Shown here: piece by piece, positions 45,708 to 57,667 of the stretch
How positions within the stretch are numbered: the stretch's first letter is position 1
Layout of the letters: each line of letters opens with the position of its first letter
Origin: Diadema setosum
Taxonomy: Eukaryota > Echinodermata > Echinoidea > Diadematoida > Diadematidae
Length of the DNA stretch: 64,000 nucleotides
NCBI GenBank assembly: GCA_033980235.1
Contig: CM067067.1
Span: 29,937,451-30,001,450 of the forward strand
Reading direction: 5' to 3'
Notes under the pieces: model-generated
Database searches by the model: none
What the model saw: the letters and a program-made list of their open reading frames with translations, nothing else
What the model was told of the DNA's origin: nothing
Translations under genes and position numbers: made by a program

Positions 45708-47013
45708 TACCGTAAAGTTCCATGTATAAGACGCACTATTTTTTCGTCGGAAAACATAGAAAATCGGGGGTGCGTCTTATACACGGGTACAGTCGAATCA
45801 CGGAAAAAAATCTGTCACGTACACCCAATTTTATAAGGTCAATTTAGGGCCATGTATGCCCATCGACGTTCGAAGGGTAAGCAATCACTAAAACTTACGG
45901 ATAAATGAGCGATCTTTCAATCTGGACACACACAACAGCTGTAAATACGAGATAAACTTACATCGGCCTTTTGTAGTAAACGATGTATCAATCTGGCCAT
46001 AGACAACAGCTGTAGAGGTCTACCGATGTACCTGTATATCACTGTCTACCAAGCTACCAACAGCCAACCTAGTAGCTGAAATACGCGATGTACAGGTATC
46101 ATGACTAAATTACCAATATCGTAAAACTTATCAATGTACTAGTTATCGGGTATGGCCATAAACAAAAGTTGTAAAATACGGAGTAGGATCGACACTATGT
46201 CACCGTAATGTGAACGATGTGTGAAGCATGCATGCATATCCATGGCTTTCGTTTGCTCTTCACGAGGCCAGGATAGCATAGCTACACTGTAGCAAGCTAG
46301 CTAGCAAGCCTTTTGCAATGGCAGCAGCTGCAGCTGCAGAGCTAGAGGCTCTCGCAATGGACTCGCGTGCACACAGCGATCGGATCGGAGCGCGCTTGCC
46401 CGTTGCGCTCTGTGTGTGCAAGTCCATTGCTCTCTGTGTGCGTGTGCTGAAATTATAGCGAGCTGCCTTTTGCCAAAGGCTCGCACTGTGCATACAAGCA
46501 TGGTAAAAGAGACACACATGTTACTGGTACCTGTAATCCCTCCAGGTGAAACAACAGTGAGTGTAATTACCGTAAACACCGTACGTCTCGCCGTACGATC
46601 CCTCTGCTACACTTGTTGATGTTTTTCTTATTTTTCGTAATGAACCTTCCAGTCTGACATGCGTCAATATGCGAGACACCCTATGTATGATAGCAAAGAT
46701 CGTACTGTACACTCATGAGTACGATGATACATGTACCACAATTTTGAAAGGCGAAACAATAGCAAGTGAGTACCGAGACAAGTCTCGCATTTTGCGTTTT
46801 CCATATTTTGCTGATGTCCGATGAATAGCGTTTAAAGAAAGTAAAAAAGGAAACGAAAAATAGAGCAAATAAATGCTGCATTAGGGAAATTTTGAGCTGA
46901 AATAATATATATGACATACGCAATATTTGCGTGGAAATTTTCGTGTTTTTTTTTTTTTTTTAAATTGTAGGTCCGAAAGTAGGGGTGCGTCTTATACACG
47001 GAACTTTATGGTA
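45708..47013. mobile_element. CCGTAAAGTTCC element with TA flanks, 1.3 kb
   Basis: The left terminus TACCGTAAAGTTCCATGTAT continues as AAGACGCAC. The inverted right terminus is TACCATAAAGTTCCGTGTAT followed by AAGACGCACC. TA flanks both sides. A further inverted copy of the terminal word (GGGTGCGTCTTATACACGGG) sits only about 60 bp inside the left end, so the left end alone folds. The middle is GC-richer, with short inverted repeats (CAATGGACTCGCGTGCACAC and a partner near 46415). No transposase frame is seen. Confidence 0.7.
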
Positions 47014-47586
47014 TGTACCAGGTCTATGGTCCTATTCTGGACATATGGCATGTAAAGACACAAATACTTATAGTGAACAAATTACAATATAGCTATATTT
47101 ACAACAGATTTGTGAGGTTGACGACAAACACACAAAATTAATCATGTTACATTTCCCCATGCAGTACACATAAAACTATTTTACATTTCTGATTGCTGAA
47201 GTGTAATCATCTGTACTTCATGTAATTTTATATTTTCCTGGATACGTATTACATAATTTTGAGTGTTTAAGTGTCAATAACCAATGACTCGTTCCGTTAT
47301 TTTGTCCTGGATGCCCCATCACATGAAATTCAAATCATTATATTTGTCTGGGATGCATGCATTTTCAAGTGTTCTAGTGTCAATGTAAAATATTATATTT
47401 TTGCAGTATGAAATTTTTGTGAAGTGGAGCCGAGCCTTTTTCACGGCATGAAAATTAAAGTGCCTTTGGCATTCAGTGCATATAACCATCGAGAGTAGAC
47501 AAAACTTTTACATGCATTTTCATTTCAGAAATCTTGGCTCTCACTAAATTCACAAAATTAAATGCACGCAAACATTCCTTGTTTTA

Positions 47587-48192
47587 CAGTATCCACAAAA
47601 TTTGCCATAAGAAGTTTCTGTAACTTCTGTCTAATGTTTTGTGTGATCAATGCAGAGTTATAGAATGTTGTTATGACCTTTGAAAACTGTCTTATCTTTC
47701 CCGTACATACAGAAGTCCAATGTTTTGTGTGGCACCACTGATACAATGTATGTGTACCATGATAAAATACACATCTGTGTACAACTTGTGCGTGTTTGTG
47801 TGTGTGTGTGTGTGGGGGGGGGGATGTTTCCTAGGACAAACAAACAAATCTTTACTCTTGAATGAATCCTGGTATTTTTTTTTTCAGGGGTTCAGTATCC
47901 ATGAAGTTTGCCATAAGAAGTTTCTGTAACTTCTGTGTAGTATTTTGCATGATCAGTGCAGTAAGAGAATGTTGTTATAATAGACCCGTTCACACACAAG
48001 GGAAAAAGTGCGATTTAAAAATCGATCTTCTTATCGCGATCAAATTTCGAAATTTTTTCCTGTGTGGACAGAAAAAATTCACTAATTTTCGCGATCCTAA
48101 TCGCGATCCAACTCGCACTATGGGGATGTTTCCTAGGTCAAACAAATAAATCTTGACTCTTGAATTAATACTGGTATTTTTTCTGGGGTTTT
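47587..48192 (+). repeat. Tandem duplication of about 305 bp, with the middle replaced in copy 2
   Basis: GCCATAAGAAGTTTCTGTAA occurs at about 47603 and 47910. GGGATGTTTCCTAGG occurs at about 47822 and 48124, followed each time by CAAACAAA and ACTCTTGAAT. The blocks appear in the same order twice. The middles differ: copy 1 has a GT/G tract, while copy 2 has a segment (about 47984-48120) starting TAGACCCGTTCACAC and rich in ATCGCGATC words, probably a separate insertion. Confidence 0.65.
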
Positions 48193-48469
48193 TGTATTCT
48201 ATAGCAGTATCTGCAGTGTCCTAACTTAAGCTAAGGAGAAATGAGGAAAAATCTGGAAATTCAAAAAATTTCAAGTCATTTTTCACTGAGCATGTACTTG
48301 TACCTCTTGTACTGTATGCAAAATATATTTCCAAGATGTGAATTGTACAAATGGAAATGGTACTGTACATCGTCATGTAGTAGCAAAACTTGTCTTGAAT
48401 GGTCTGAATAGGCTAAAAGAATTGAATCATGTGCTCTTTCCTTGTTTCGATCTAATAATTCATCTGCAG

Positions 48470-48620
48470 GGATTGGCATTCCTCAGGTATTTCCAAGCAG
48501 CGTGGAGGTAGAAGCAGGTACTTCCATTCGACTCCTCTGCAGAGTGGAAGCAGAGCTGCCAGGGGGTTTCAAGATCGCCTGGTTCAGAGATGGTCTAAGT
48601 GTAGCAGTGGGAAGCCAAAG
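48470..48620 (+). CDS. Exon 3 of IgDCC-family receptor: first half of Ig domain 2
   Basis: The acceptor is CTGCAG|G and the donor CAAAG|GTAATT. It enters in phase 1 and leaves in phase 2 (residues about 120-170). The translation carries FPSSVEVEAGTSIRLLCRV with the B-strand cysteine, and FKIAWFRDG with the core tryptophan. It ends before the F strand, which lies on exon 4. The junction codon to exon 4 is AG|A (Arg), and the joined text GSQRITQLLAG reads through. The PxxFPSSVEVEAG start is the usual A-strand of an I-set domain. The domain is split by a phase 2 intron, the only junction here that is not phase 1. Confidence 0.88.
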
Positions 48621-49002
48621 GTAATTGAAGATGGTTAGATGAATGATAGGTGGTTAAGTGCTTAGTCGATGAGTCAAAGTCTCTTTATTGATGGCTCCAA
48701 GTCGGTTAATGATGTTGACATCTTGATAAAATGATGATGGAAGATGACAGTATCTGTTTGTAATATCATGAGAGCCCCCTACACTTCTGTTGTGTACATC
48801 TTGGCACATGATATTGTGTACTTAAGGTTTTTCTAGTGATACATATATGTACAGTATTTGCAAAGCAAGATCAATGATTGATGAGAGAGATTGGACAGCA
48901 GAGCTTGATAGAGAATAAATCATTTGCTCAGTTCCGTTTTAAGCTGAAATATGTTCTTTGTTTGTGCATCATAAAGCTCCAATTTAGTTTTGGTAAGAAA
49001 AG

Positions 49003-49007
49003 TTTTG

Positions 49008-49036
<29 letters not shown>
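49003..49036 (+). repeat. (TTTTG)n pentanucleotide tract
   Basis: Six consecutive TTTTG units. Confidence 0.9.
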
Positions 49037-49039
<3 letters not shown>

Positions 49040-49934
49040 GACAGAAAACTCAACTCTAAACTTTATGTACTAAATATCTCAAGTATATTTACACCAAAGC
49101 TGAGTACATGTAAGTTTTGGTAGATGAATTTCAGAAAAACATAATAAACAGCTCATTGAAGATGATAGATTTTCAAAAAGACTTCTGGTATAGATATGAA
49201 TGTTTGGGGCAATTCAGTATAATGTATGTTTGTAGGCTTTGCATTTCAGTCACTTGTTTATCAAAAGTATTTGAAGGAAATTTGATTGAAAAGCTATGCT
49301 TAAATAGCATACTTATCATTTGATTTTTTGATTTTTTTTTTTTAATGTAAAAACTATCATATGGGAATCCTGACAACATTTAAGGCTGTGGTTTTGTTTT
49401 GCAATATTGCGTGGGCATGAGCACCTGAAGGTGTGGTTAACTTTCTGCTTTCCATAGTAGGTACCTGTATAATCTACAAAAACTCACTTGCGGAAGAAAT
49501 ACCACCAGTGGTGGTACCAGAGATACCAACACCAAGGGTATTAATCTGACAATAATTACCTTCTGTGTATTCATCTGTATGCTAACACAGAGTTTGTATT
49601 TAAAAGAATATACACTGCCTGGCCTTTATTTTGCCTTTTGTCTTACCGTACCTCTTTTGAATGTATAATGAATTTTTACTGGAGCATAGCATTTGTGCAC
49701 ATATTGGTTTCTATTTCAGCCATACCAGTTTACATCACAAAAGAAGGGTGGCATTGTATTTCTGCATGTATGCTACCTGTATTTCCTCTTGACATTAAGC
49801 ATGCTGATTACGTTATTTCACTCAGTGGTGGAAATTTGTATTCTTTCGGTAAGACATATTACTTTCTTTCAGATAGCGCATACTTGTCATTTGCTTGGAA
49901 TATACTATGCCATCAGAGCAGATCAGATGGGTAC

Positions 49935-50501
49935 TTAAAGGACAAGTCCACCTTCATATACATAAGGATTGAGAGAATGCAGCAATATTAGTAGAATACA
50001 TCAGTGAAAGTTTGAGGAAAATCGGACAATCCGTTCAAAAGTTATGAATTTTTTAAGTATCTGCACAGTCACTGCTGGATTAGAAGACTACTACAGTGTA
50101 TGATGTCACATGCGTACAACAATTATAAGGAAAATAAAAAGAGAAGTTCACAAACTTTACTTTTTGAATAAAGTGCACATTTCTTCGACTTGTTACTGAC
50201 ATATGTTAAGGGTAATATCATTCCCCCTGCCTTCTGAAAGAGATAAGTTGAGTGTTCTTTCGTTATGCGAGAAAAATGGAAATATGTTGAATTTTCTTTA
50301 TTCTTTCTTTATATCGTTGTACTCATGTGACATCACAAGCAATAGTAGTCGTCTCATCCAGTCGTGATTGAGCAGAAACTTCAAAAATTCATAACTTTTG
50401 AACGGATTGTCCGATTTTCCTCAAACTCTCACTGATGTGTTCTACTAATATTGCTGCATTCACTAAACCCACATGTCTATGAAGGTGAACTTGTCCTTTA
50501 A
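49935..50501. mobile_element. Palindromic TTAA-flanked MITE, family 2 copy B (567 bp)
   Basis: The ends TTAAAGGACAAGTCCACCTT and AAGGTGAACTTGTCCTTTAA are inverted, with TTAA at each edge. Inside are GTAGAATACATCAGTGAAAG, AAAATCGGACAATCCGTTCA and inverted partners, in the same order as in the copy at 35117-35682. The arms are about 200 bp. The same overall length and order show the two are siblings with diverged tips. Confidence 0.85.
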
Positions 50502-51606
50502 AATAGCATCCAAATGACTGTTATGTATTATTGAAAAAAAAAACACTTTTTTTTTCCATTTTGGGTTTAAATCATCTTGTGGACTTTTTGTAGGTAATTC
50601 CCTACAGTTGTATATGCATGATTGCAGGTACTGCTTGTATGGTACATGATCTCTAGGAATTTGCTGCACTTTTGGCTGGTCAACCGCATCCCACTGTATT
50701 TGGGTGTGCACACAGTGTACCTACTGTACTAACGTCATCAAAAACAAATTAAGACTAACGTAACCAATATGTTATGTACAAGGGAACTTGCCACTGGGCA
50801 TTACTAGAGTAGAAGAGACTTAAGTGTACCTGTAAATCTGGTTTTATGGCAAAACGACCCAATATTTTCTGTGAAGAAAGTGGTAATATTGATCATTGTT
50901 TTGCTTGATACATTGTACCTGAATATCACAATATGTAAGTGAAACAAAAATACAAGGTAAAAGAGATACACTGTAATGGATTATGCTTATTTTCGAATCA
51001 AGTGAAAAATAGGGAATTGATGCTTGGAAAGTACTGTACACGTACAATGCACATGCAAGCCATATATTTTGCATGTAATTGGGTCTGGTAAGACAATTTC
51101 AAGAGTACTGTACCATAGTTGAATTCGCTGCCTAGGACCACATTCATGACATGAGAAAAAACTAAGAAGTGCTATTACATTTTAAGAGAACAGTTAGCAA
51201 TAAGCACCACCTTGGTTGTGGAATGCAATGCATTTGTATTACAGAAGGTAGAATTTAGATGTTCATGGAATAAATTTCATGGTATTACATAACAATTGGC
51301 TATAGAGGCATTTTGAATATGACTGCCATACTATGTACAAAATTTCATTTGTGTAGCAATTTCATTACATAGAGTTGTATACCATTTTGTTGCTAAAAAA
51401 TGTATGTGTATCGACTAAAATTGCTATTCAGTTTCGAGAAGGGAAATTATGCCTCGGGTTGTTAATCTTGCCAATATTGGTTAGCTTGCAAAATTCACAA
51501 AACTGAGAAGTATACAGTGTAAGCAGTGATAAGTGCAGTGCTGTAATGTATTTACCTATGGAAATTCACTTGTTGCATGATGTCCATTACTTGTTTTAAA
51601 GGCACA

Positions 51607-51751
51607 TAGACCCGATGGTTTAGTCGAATGCGGATGTCATTCATGGAAATGGGTTAAAGCATAAGCGCTAAAGAGGAGTTGATAGCGTAGGTGTCTGTAG
51701 GAAACTTGTGCCGTCTGCCTGTGCATGCATTCGACTAAACCAGCGGGTCTA
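51607..51751. mobile_element. Tiny inverted-repeat element, 145 bp, 25-bp arms
   Basis: TAGACCCGATGGTTTAGTCG (then AATGC) at the left pairs with (GCATT) CGACTAAACCAGCGGGTCTA at the right, with about two mismatches in 25. The enclosed 95 bp are unique. The shape fits a MITE and would also give a hairpin RNA of pre-miRNA-like size. No clear target duplication. Confidence 0.7.
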
Positions 51752-52100
51752 CAATGTACATGTGCATTAATAATTTTGCAGCTTGGAATTTCAAGCTCGA
51801 AGGTACTACAATGCACTTTGTACATCACCTATAATATTCTGTAGTGCAGAAAAAACAGAAAATGACTGGCACAGTGTACACTCAACTTTCATTCAAAATT
51901 ATAAATATGAGGTTTATTCTGTAGTATTTGGGGAAGCTGAATCTTACATGGCAGTAACTTATGGTGATACAATGTACAAGATTAATGGTTGTAGTTGATT
52001 ATGATATGGTAATTAGAATGTACAGTATATCATATTTTCTGTAAGAATTTCAAGCACCCAAAGTTTGTTTCTGTTACAAACATTAAATCAAAGGAAATTA

Positions 52101-53178
52101 TAGCCGCATTTACACTTACTAACATCGCGATTTTTAAAATCGCGATATTTCGGTCCACCGTTTACACTTGCGCAAAAGCATGCGAAGTTTGAGCTTCACG
52201 AAACATCGCGATTTTTTGGTCGGTAGTGCGCATGCGTAATTTACCTCTTTTCAACATGGTAGCTGAGTGGAAGCGCGCGCTATTCTGTGCGTTTTCACTG
52301 CATGCAATGCAGTATTTATATTCACGTATTTTGATCACAGCTAGCTGGTTGGAATGTTGAGCCAGGGCTTTTTATCAGTACAATGCACACATAAATTTGT
52401 GCTTCTCGAGACTGTTTACTTACGGTAAAACTATATAGCTTGCTATATTAGATCACATACGTAGAAGGTGTGTAAAACTTAATCTACAGCAGCATTCAGG
52501 AGGATCATGAAATTTTGCCGATATGACGAAAGTGAGAAGTAGGACTTGGAAGTTAGGACTGGTATTTATCAGGCGACAGCAAGAACTCACACTTGTTACG
52601 TACTCCTGTATTCCACAAGCAACGTATATCGAGAGCAGTACGGGCACTCCCACAATCTGGAATCATCGCATTTTCTGGGAGAACATTATTTTGTTAAGTC
52701 GTCATGGGGTGATGATACGTGGTTGGAGAACTTAAGTTTTGTTACTACAATGTAGTAGTAGTTTTCACGTACTAGTTTCAGCAGGGAGAGGGAGGTGAGA
52801 GACCACGAGCCGATCGAGGATCGGCCGTTTAGACCTGTACACAGCTGTCTATACCGTGTGTACTATAGTACCAGTACTCTGGCCAGTGACCGACGTACTC
52901 TGTACACGTTCCAAAGAGGGATCGGGAGCGCGCGTAAACTCCCGGTGCAATCCGATACCGAAAGTCACGTGATGAAAAATCGCGATATTTCTGCAGCTTG
53001 GGTTTACACTCGCTAACTTCACCTGAAACTTCGCGATGTTTCAAAAAATCGCACTCCGGCTGGCGATTTTTCTGACGATGTTTCGAGGGCGTTTGGGTGT
53101 AGTTGCTTAGCAACTTACACCCAAATGTCGCGATTTTAGAAAAATCGCGATTTTTCCAAGCAAGTGTAAATGGGCCTA
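52101..53178. mobile_element. Harbinger-like non-autonomous element, 1.08 kb
   Basis: The left terminus TAGCCGCATTTACACTTACT and inverted right terminus TAGGCCCATTTACACTTGCT match at 17 of 20. TTA stands outside both ends (52098-52100, 53179-53181), a 3-bp TWA duplication as in PIF/Harbinger. The subterminal regions are packed with AAATCGCGATTTT words on both sides. A near-perfect hairpin around GTTGCTTAGCAAC lies near 53108. The centre has no ORF that I trust. Confidence 0.75.
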
Positions 53179-54056
53179 TTACCTGCACCTTTTACTGTCA
53201 CAGTATACATAGATTGTTCCTTTAATTAAAAGTGGCACACCCTGCATGAATGCAAAGCTGCAGATAAAGAATGGTACAAGGGGTAATTGTCCGTATCATC
53301 TTTAAAGTGCAGTCCCATACTGTGTTCAAGTTGACTTCATTGAACAGAGTGAACTCGGACACACAGAATAGAAGAAGTAGTATGAAAATCTATGTCGCGG
53401 AATATGAAAGGTGTGGAATTTTTAAGTTCCGTGTGTTTTCACTGAGTATGAACATTGATTGCAACCTTACAGGCAAATTTGAAGCTCTCGGCATTGATGT
53501 CATCTCTATAGAAGTCTCCTGTCGGATAAATATTTGATCATGGTTTTGATGATTTTAATAGTACAAGCGCTTTCTTCTGGTAAAGTCATTGCTGCAATAA
53601 TCAGAGACAAAGGATACAACATACTTCTATTAATTTCATAGCAACATAAAGAAAATTTAGTATTGAAGATTACTTTGTGTTCAGTTGAAAGGGAAGATGT
53701 GTGAAATGATGACATCGTTTATTCTGCCAATTTGAATACAATGTATGCGGCTCTGGCTAGTATCACTGATTCTGTTAAAAAAAGATACTGTAAATTTGTT
53801 TTCTTTCACATTTCAGGTCGGATCTGATGAAGCATCTACCATTCTATTCATTTGATTTTGCTGTAGTGATTAAAGCCATCTTGCAAATGATATATTAGAT
53901 GGCAGTTTGATTTGTTGTACAAACAAAGTTGTAAATGCCTCCCAATATCTAGAAGATGGATGTATTCATTGTTTTGAGTAGCAATAGATGAGGCAAGATT
54001 TTTGTTGGTAATATTTGATTGTGACCATGCATTTATGCCTTCTTTGTGTCATCTAG

Positions 54057-54337
54057 AATAACCCAATTACTGGCGGGTAGTGCTATCCTACATATTACCT
54101 CGGCTAGTCGTGGGGACTCGGGCCAGTACAGCTGCAGGGCTAGCAACCAATACGGGGCCAGTAGAACTAGTATCCACACAGCAACTGTCACTGTTGTGGA
54201 TCCAACTCCGGCAGGCCAAGATCAGTGGGGTATCAAGGTTCCCCCCTCCACCACAAAGGCTGTAGTGGGAAGTGATGCGATCCTGGAGTGTCTCTTGTGG
54301 AGGGAGGAGCGGATGGAAGTTAGCTGGAATAGAACAG
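54057..54337 (+). CDS. Exon 4 of IgDCC-family receptor: end of Ig2, start of Ig3
   Basis: The acceptor is ATCTAG|A and the donor ACAG|GTGAGA. It enters in phase 2 and leaves in phase 1 (residues about 170-264). The first part gives SAILHITSASRGDSGQYSC, the E-F strands and F-strand cysteine with the classic DSGxYxC motif, completing Ig2 through RASNQYGASR. A short linker (VVDPTPAGQDQWG) follows. Then Ig3 begins with VPPSTTKAVVGSDAILECLL, carrying the B-strand cysteine, and MEVSWNRT with the core tryptophan. One exon thus spans the Ig2/Ig3 boundary, unlike exons 2 and 6, which hold one whole domain each. Confidence 0.9.
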
Positions 54338-57300
54338 GTGAGAAATTTGCCACTTCTTTATAATTGATGCACTGCGCTGTACCTTGGGTTACATTGTACC
54401 ATCATGGGCCGGGATACAGCATTGTTGACCAAAAACCACGTCATATGCTTAAAGACAAGGTTAAAATAAATCAGTGAAATGACAGGCAACCAGTCATATC
54501 TCTTCACTGTGTGGTCTGAAATGCATAAAGGATTGTAGATGAGTGTAAAGTAGTGACTGTAAAGTGTATTATGACACTGCATTTGTGGATGGGATTTTGC
54601 AGGAATTTGGTCCCAAAAGATGTGTGAAACTCTATAAAGAAACAAGTCATGTTGGAGCATTTTGAAATCTCGTTGCATTTTGAAATTATTGCAAAATTTT
54701 TGTATTTAGGGAAAAAGAAAAATATGATTTTAAGGAATCTCCACGGATAAACTAGAACTTTGATGGAGAAAGGAGAGATGATGTGGTGATAGAGTAGATT
54801 TTCCTCTTGTTATTTTTCTTTTTGTGTTCTGAAATATATTTGTGCTGGTGATACACAGACTACAGTAGGTTGGCAAGATTAAGGAACAAGATGAGCAGTG
54901 CTTGAAAAAAGAAATGTGCATTGGTGCAGATTTAGGTCAATGTGATCTTACATGTAGAATGCAGACAGTTGTGAGGACATACAATAGTATGCTTGAAGGT
55001 GATGTCTGAACTTTATTGGAGGGAAAGATGTAGCATATTACATACTTCTATGAAAACTTGTCTCACACATAAAACAGAAGGCAGGGAAATATTTCTTGAT
55101 AACTATTTGAAGTTTCCACAAGATTGGTTGAGGTCGAGTCAGATTGCAAGAATGCATTGGGCACTAGTCCATAGTGCTGAGTGTGATATACTGTGTACCA
55201 CGCAGGAGGTTTATGTTCAGATGAGCTCCATGCTTGTGCCACTCCAACCAATGTCAGTGTGAAAGAGCATTGGTTGTGTGTGCTTTTGTCATTTTGAATA
55301 TGAGTGGGGCTTCTTGGAGGATCTTAGAACAGCTTAGTGTATCTTTTTGATGAAACCTCATATACATTGCATTTGTGATTGAATTAAAAAAATGATATCA
55401 AAATGTGTGGTTAAGGTGTTGTGAATACACTTGTTCAGAACATGTCTTTTTGTATGCTAGGCCCTGTCACACAATTCTAGCCAAATGTGTATTACAAGTA
55501 CCATTAAAAGACACTGGTACTCTGCAGAGAATGCTACTTCAGGTGGCGGTACACTTCACCAAAAGTTGGGAACTTATCCCAGATATATAAAATTACATGA
55601 TAATGAAGTTGCTGAATTGCTCTTGTTACTCACATAACTTGTGCTGACAGAAAACATAGATGGAAAATGTGACAAAAATGTAGCTTCTTGAATTGTTTTG
55701 CAGAGGTGATGGTTTTCCCATCAAACAACTCATAAAAAATACAACATTTATATCTAGTGATATGTTCCTGTCATTATGAAAGATTTATAGGTGTAGTGAA
55801 AATAGACATATTTTTGAAATCATTATCTCCATTGAAAAGTAAAAAAAAAAAAAAAAATCAAATTTAGCACTGCTATAGACTAATATTATTAATATTGTTA
55901 AAGCAGAGTTGAGAGAATTTATGTCTGCCTCTTTCAATAAAAGTTTAATGTCAAGTGCTTACTTATTCTAACTTAGAAGTCAGATTTTTAGGCCACAGAT
56001 TGCCCCTTTCTCAAAATGCCACAAGGCACATATAGGATCCTTGCCGTTAGTTTATTTTAATTTCTATCTACCTTCAGCTTTAGTGATTCACTATCACAGA
56101 GAGCTACATATAACTGCCACCGCATAAATGAGAGAGGGAGAGAGAAAAGGGGGGGGGGTGATAGAATGAGTGCAAAAGAGCACGGAGAGGCAAAATGGGA
56201 TTGTACATAAACAATCCCCTTTGATTCATGGTGATTGGACAAGCCAACAGGTGTCCCATGTAAAGAGTGGGAGGTGCAGAGAGTGAACTTGACTGAAGCA
56301 TAGTTATTGGTTACACTCCCATAGGTCAAAGGAACAACTGATTTATGGCAAGGCCAAGGTATAGGGTTAGGAATTAATATTGTTGTCATGCTTTTTTTTT
56401 TGGGGGGGGGGGCAGAGGGGAGAGGGGGAAGGGGGGGGGGGAGCAAGGGGTTTGAAGAGGGGAGGATATAGATCCTGCCAGATTCTGTCATTATGCTTAC
56501 CATCATCCAATGTGTGTCAACAATAGATAATGTAGTGCATTGAGGTAATATCACAGACAGATTCTCTTTCTTTCTTTCTTTCTTTCTTCTTTTTTTTTTG
56601 GGGGGGGGGGAGGGTGGGAAAAGGGTTAAAGAGAGGAAAATAGACTTATGAAAGAAATTTGTTTTATTCTAAGAAGATATTTTATATGAATCAGTTTGAT
56701 GATAGGAAAACAGAAACTCTACTGTACAGAAGATACAGTTTGAATGCCTCAAGATCAGTAAATTCAATTCTCCCTTGAAATGAAAACAAATTTATGTATG
56801 CCAGGTTGGTTCTTACTGTTTTTAAACCACTCTGTCACATTTGTTAGGAATTAGAACCCCAGCATGTTCCACATGACACAATGTACATGTATAATCTCCA
56901 TTGTTGTGGTGTGCCAGAAACATTACTTCCTTTGCAGAGAATGTCAATCTGCATATATTTGGAGTACATTTCTTGTTTTAGTAACAGGATGAGAATGATC
57001 ATGAGGTACTCAGATTCATTTGCCATCAAATGTTGTTAACACTTGACACTAGAAATGTGTGCAGAAAATAGTACAGCTCTAAGGAATCAAAGAGTAAGGT
57101 GGAAATTGTTACATGTTGCCATGCATGTTTCTATAGTGTTTCAAGAAATGAATAGGAAGTAGATAAAGAGAAGCTAATCATTGACCAGCATCTTTGTTCT
57201 TTGTTCTTAAAGTGAAAATCTTTTTGAACTTTTTTGCAACTTTGCACAAGATAATGCTTTGGTTGGTACATGAGTTGCTAAAATTTAAAGCAAACCAGAT

Positions 57301-57667
57301 AAAAAGTGAAATTGACTATTCATGCCAAGGAACATATCATGTATGAGGTAATTTCTCTGAGACTACCTTTGCCCATACAGAGGAAGGAGATTTCTGCACT
57401 GTATTGATAGCATTGTATGAGAGGCATGAAATGGCCGACATGCAAATACTAATGATGGACAGAGATATTTGGCTGAGCATTGTGCACTTTATCTGGGATG
57501 CATCAGTTACATGGTAGCAGTAACAGTTGAGTTGCTTAAAGTTATCTTAAAATTAAAAATTGTATATTAGATGTGTATATGTGGGTGGGTGGGTGTGTTA
57601 GTAAGTATGTGAGTGTTCATATAATGTGTACTGCTGCAGCCAACTTTCTTTTGTTTTATAACCTCAG
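54338..57667 (+). other. Intron 4 (3.3 kb)
   Basis: A GT...AG intron, phase 1. Apart from poly-A, poly-G and TTTC tracts (for example 56142-56158, 56396-56440, 56568-56612) I see no element ends and no gene. The longest open frame here is minus strand, 56057-56554, and it reads through these homopolymers. Confidence 0.7.

Larger units (their letters stand above)
22742..48469 (+). other. Intron 2 (25.7 kb)
   Basis: A GT...AG intron, phase 1, and the most repeat-loaded part of the window. The listed elements cover much of it: T2-type MITEs at 25032 and 35117, a piggyBac-like element at 29192, two family i elements (31185, 37082), family iii (34214), family ii (39953) inside a satellite-bearing element (39289-43152), a CCGTAAAGTTCC element (45708-47013) and a duplication at 47587. 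I recognise nothing in 33090-34200, 43160-45700 and 47020-47580 beyond AT-rich sequence, homopolymers and many TGTACATGTA words. About 35700-37080 is listed separately. Confidence 0.7.
48621..54056 (+). other. Intron 3 (5.4 kb)
   Basis: A GT...AG intron, phase 2. It holds a TTTTG tract (49003-49036), a TTAA-flanked palindromic MITE (49935-50501), a 145-bp inverted-repeat element (51607-51751) and a Harbinger-like element (52101-53178). The stretches 48621-49930, 50510-51600 and 53190-54050 show nothing recognisable. Confidence 0.75.

Noticed and set aside
46301..46579. Frame of about 90 codons with Ala and Leu repeats over a GCAGCAGCTGCAGCTGCAG run
   Set aside because: It lies in the interior of the CCGTAAAGTTCC element and is explained by a short CAG/CTG repeat and inverted repeats.
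56057..56554. Minus-strand open frame of 165 codons, the longest listed-size frame in intron 4
   Set aside because: It crosses several G and T homopolymers, giving runs of Pro and Lys. There is no recognisable domain and no splice or start context.
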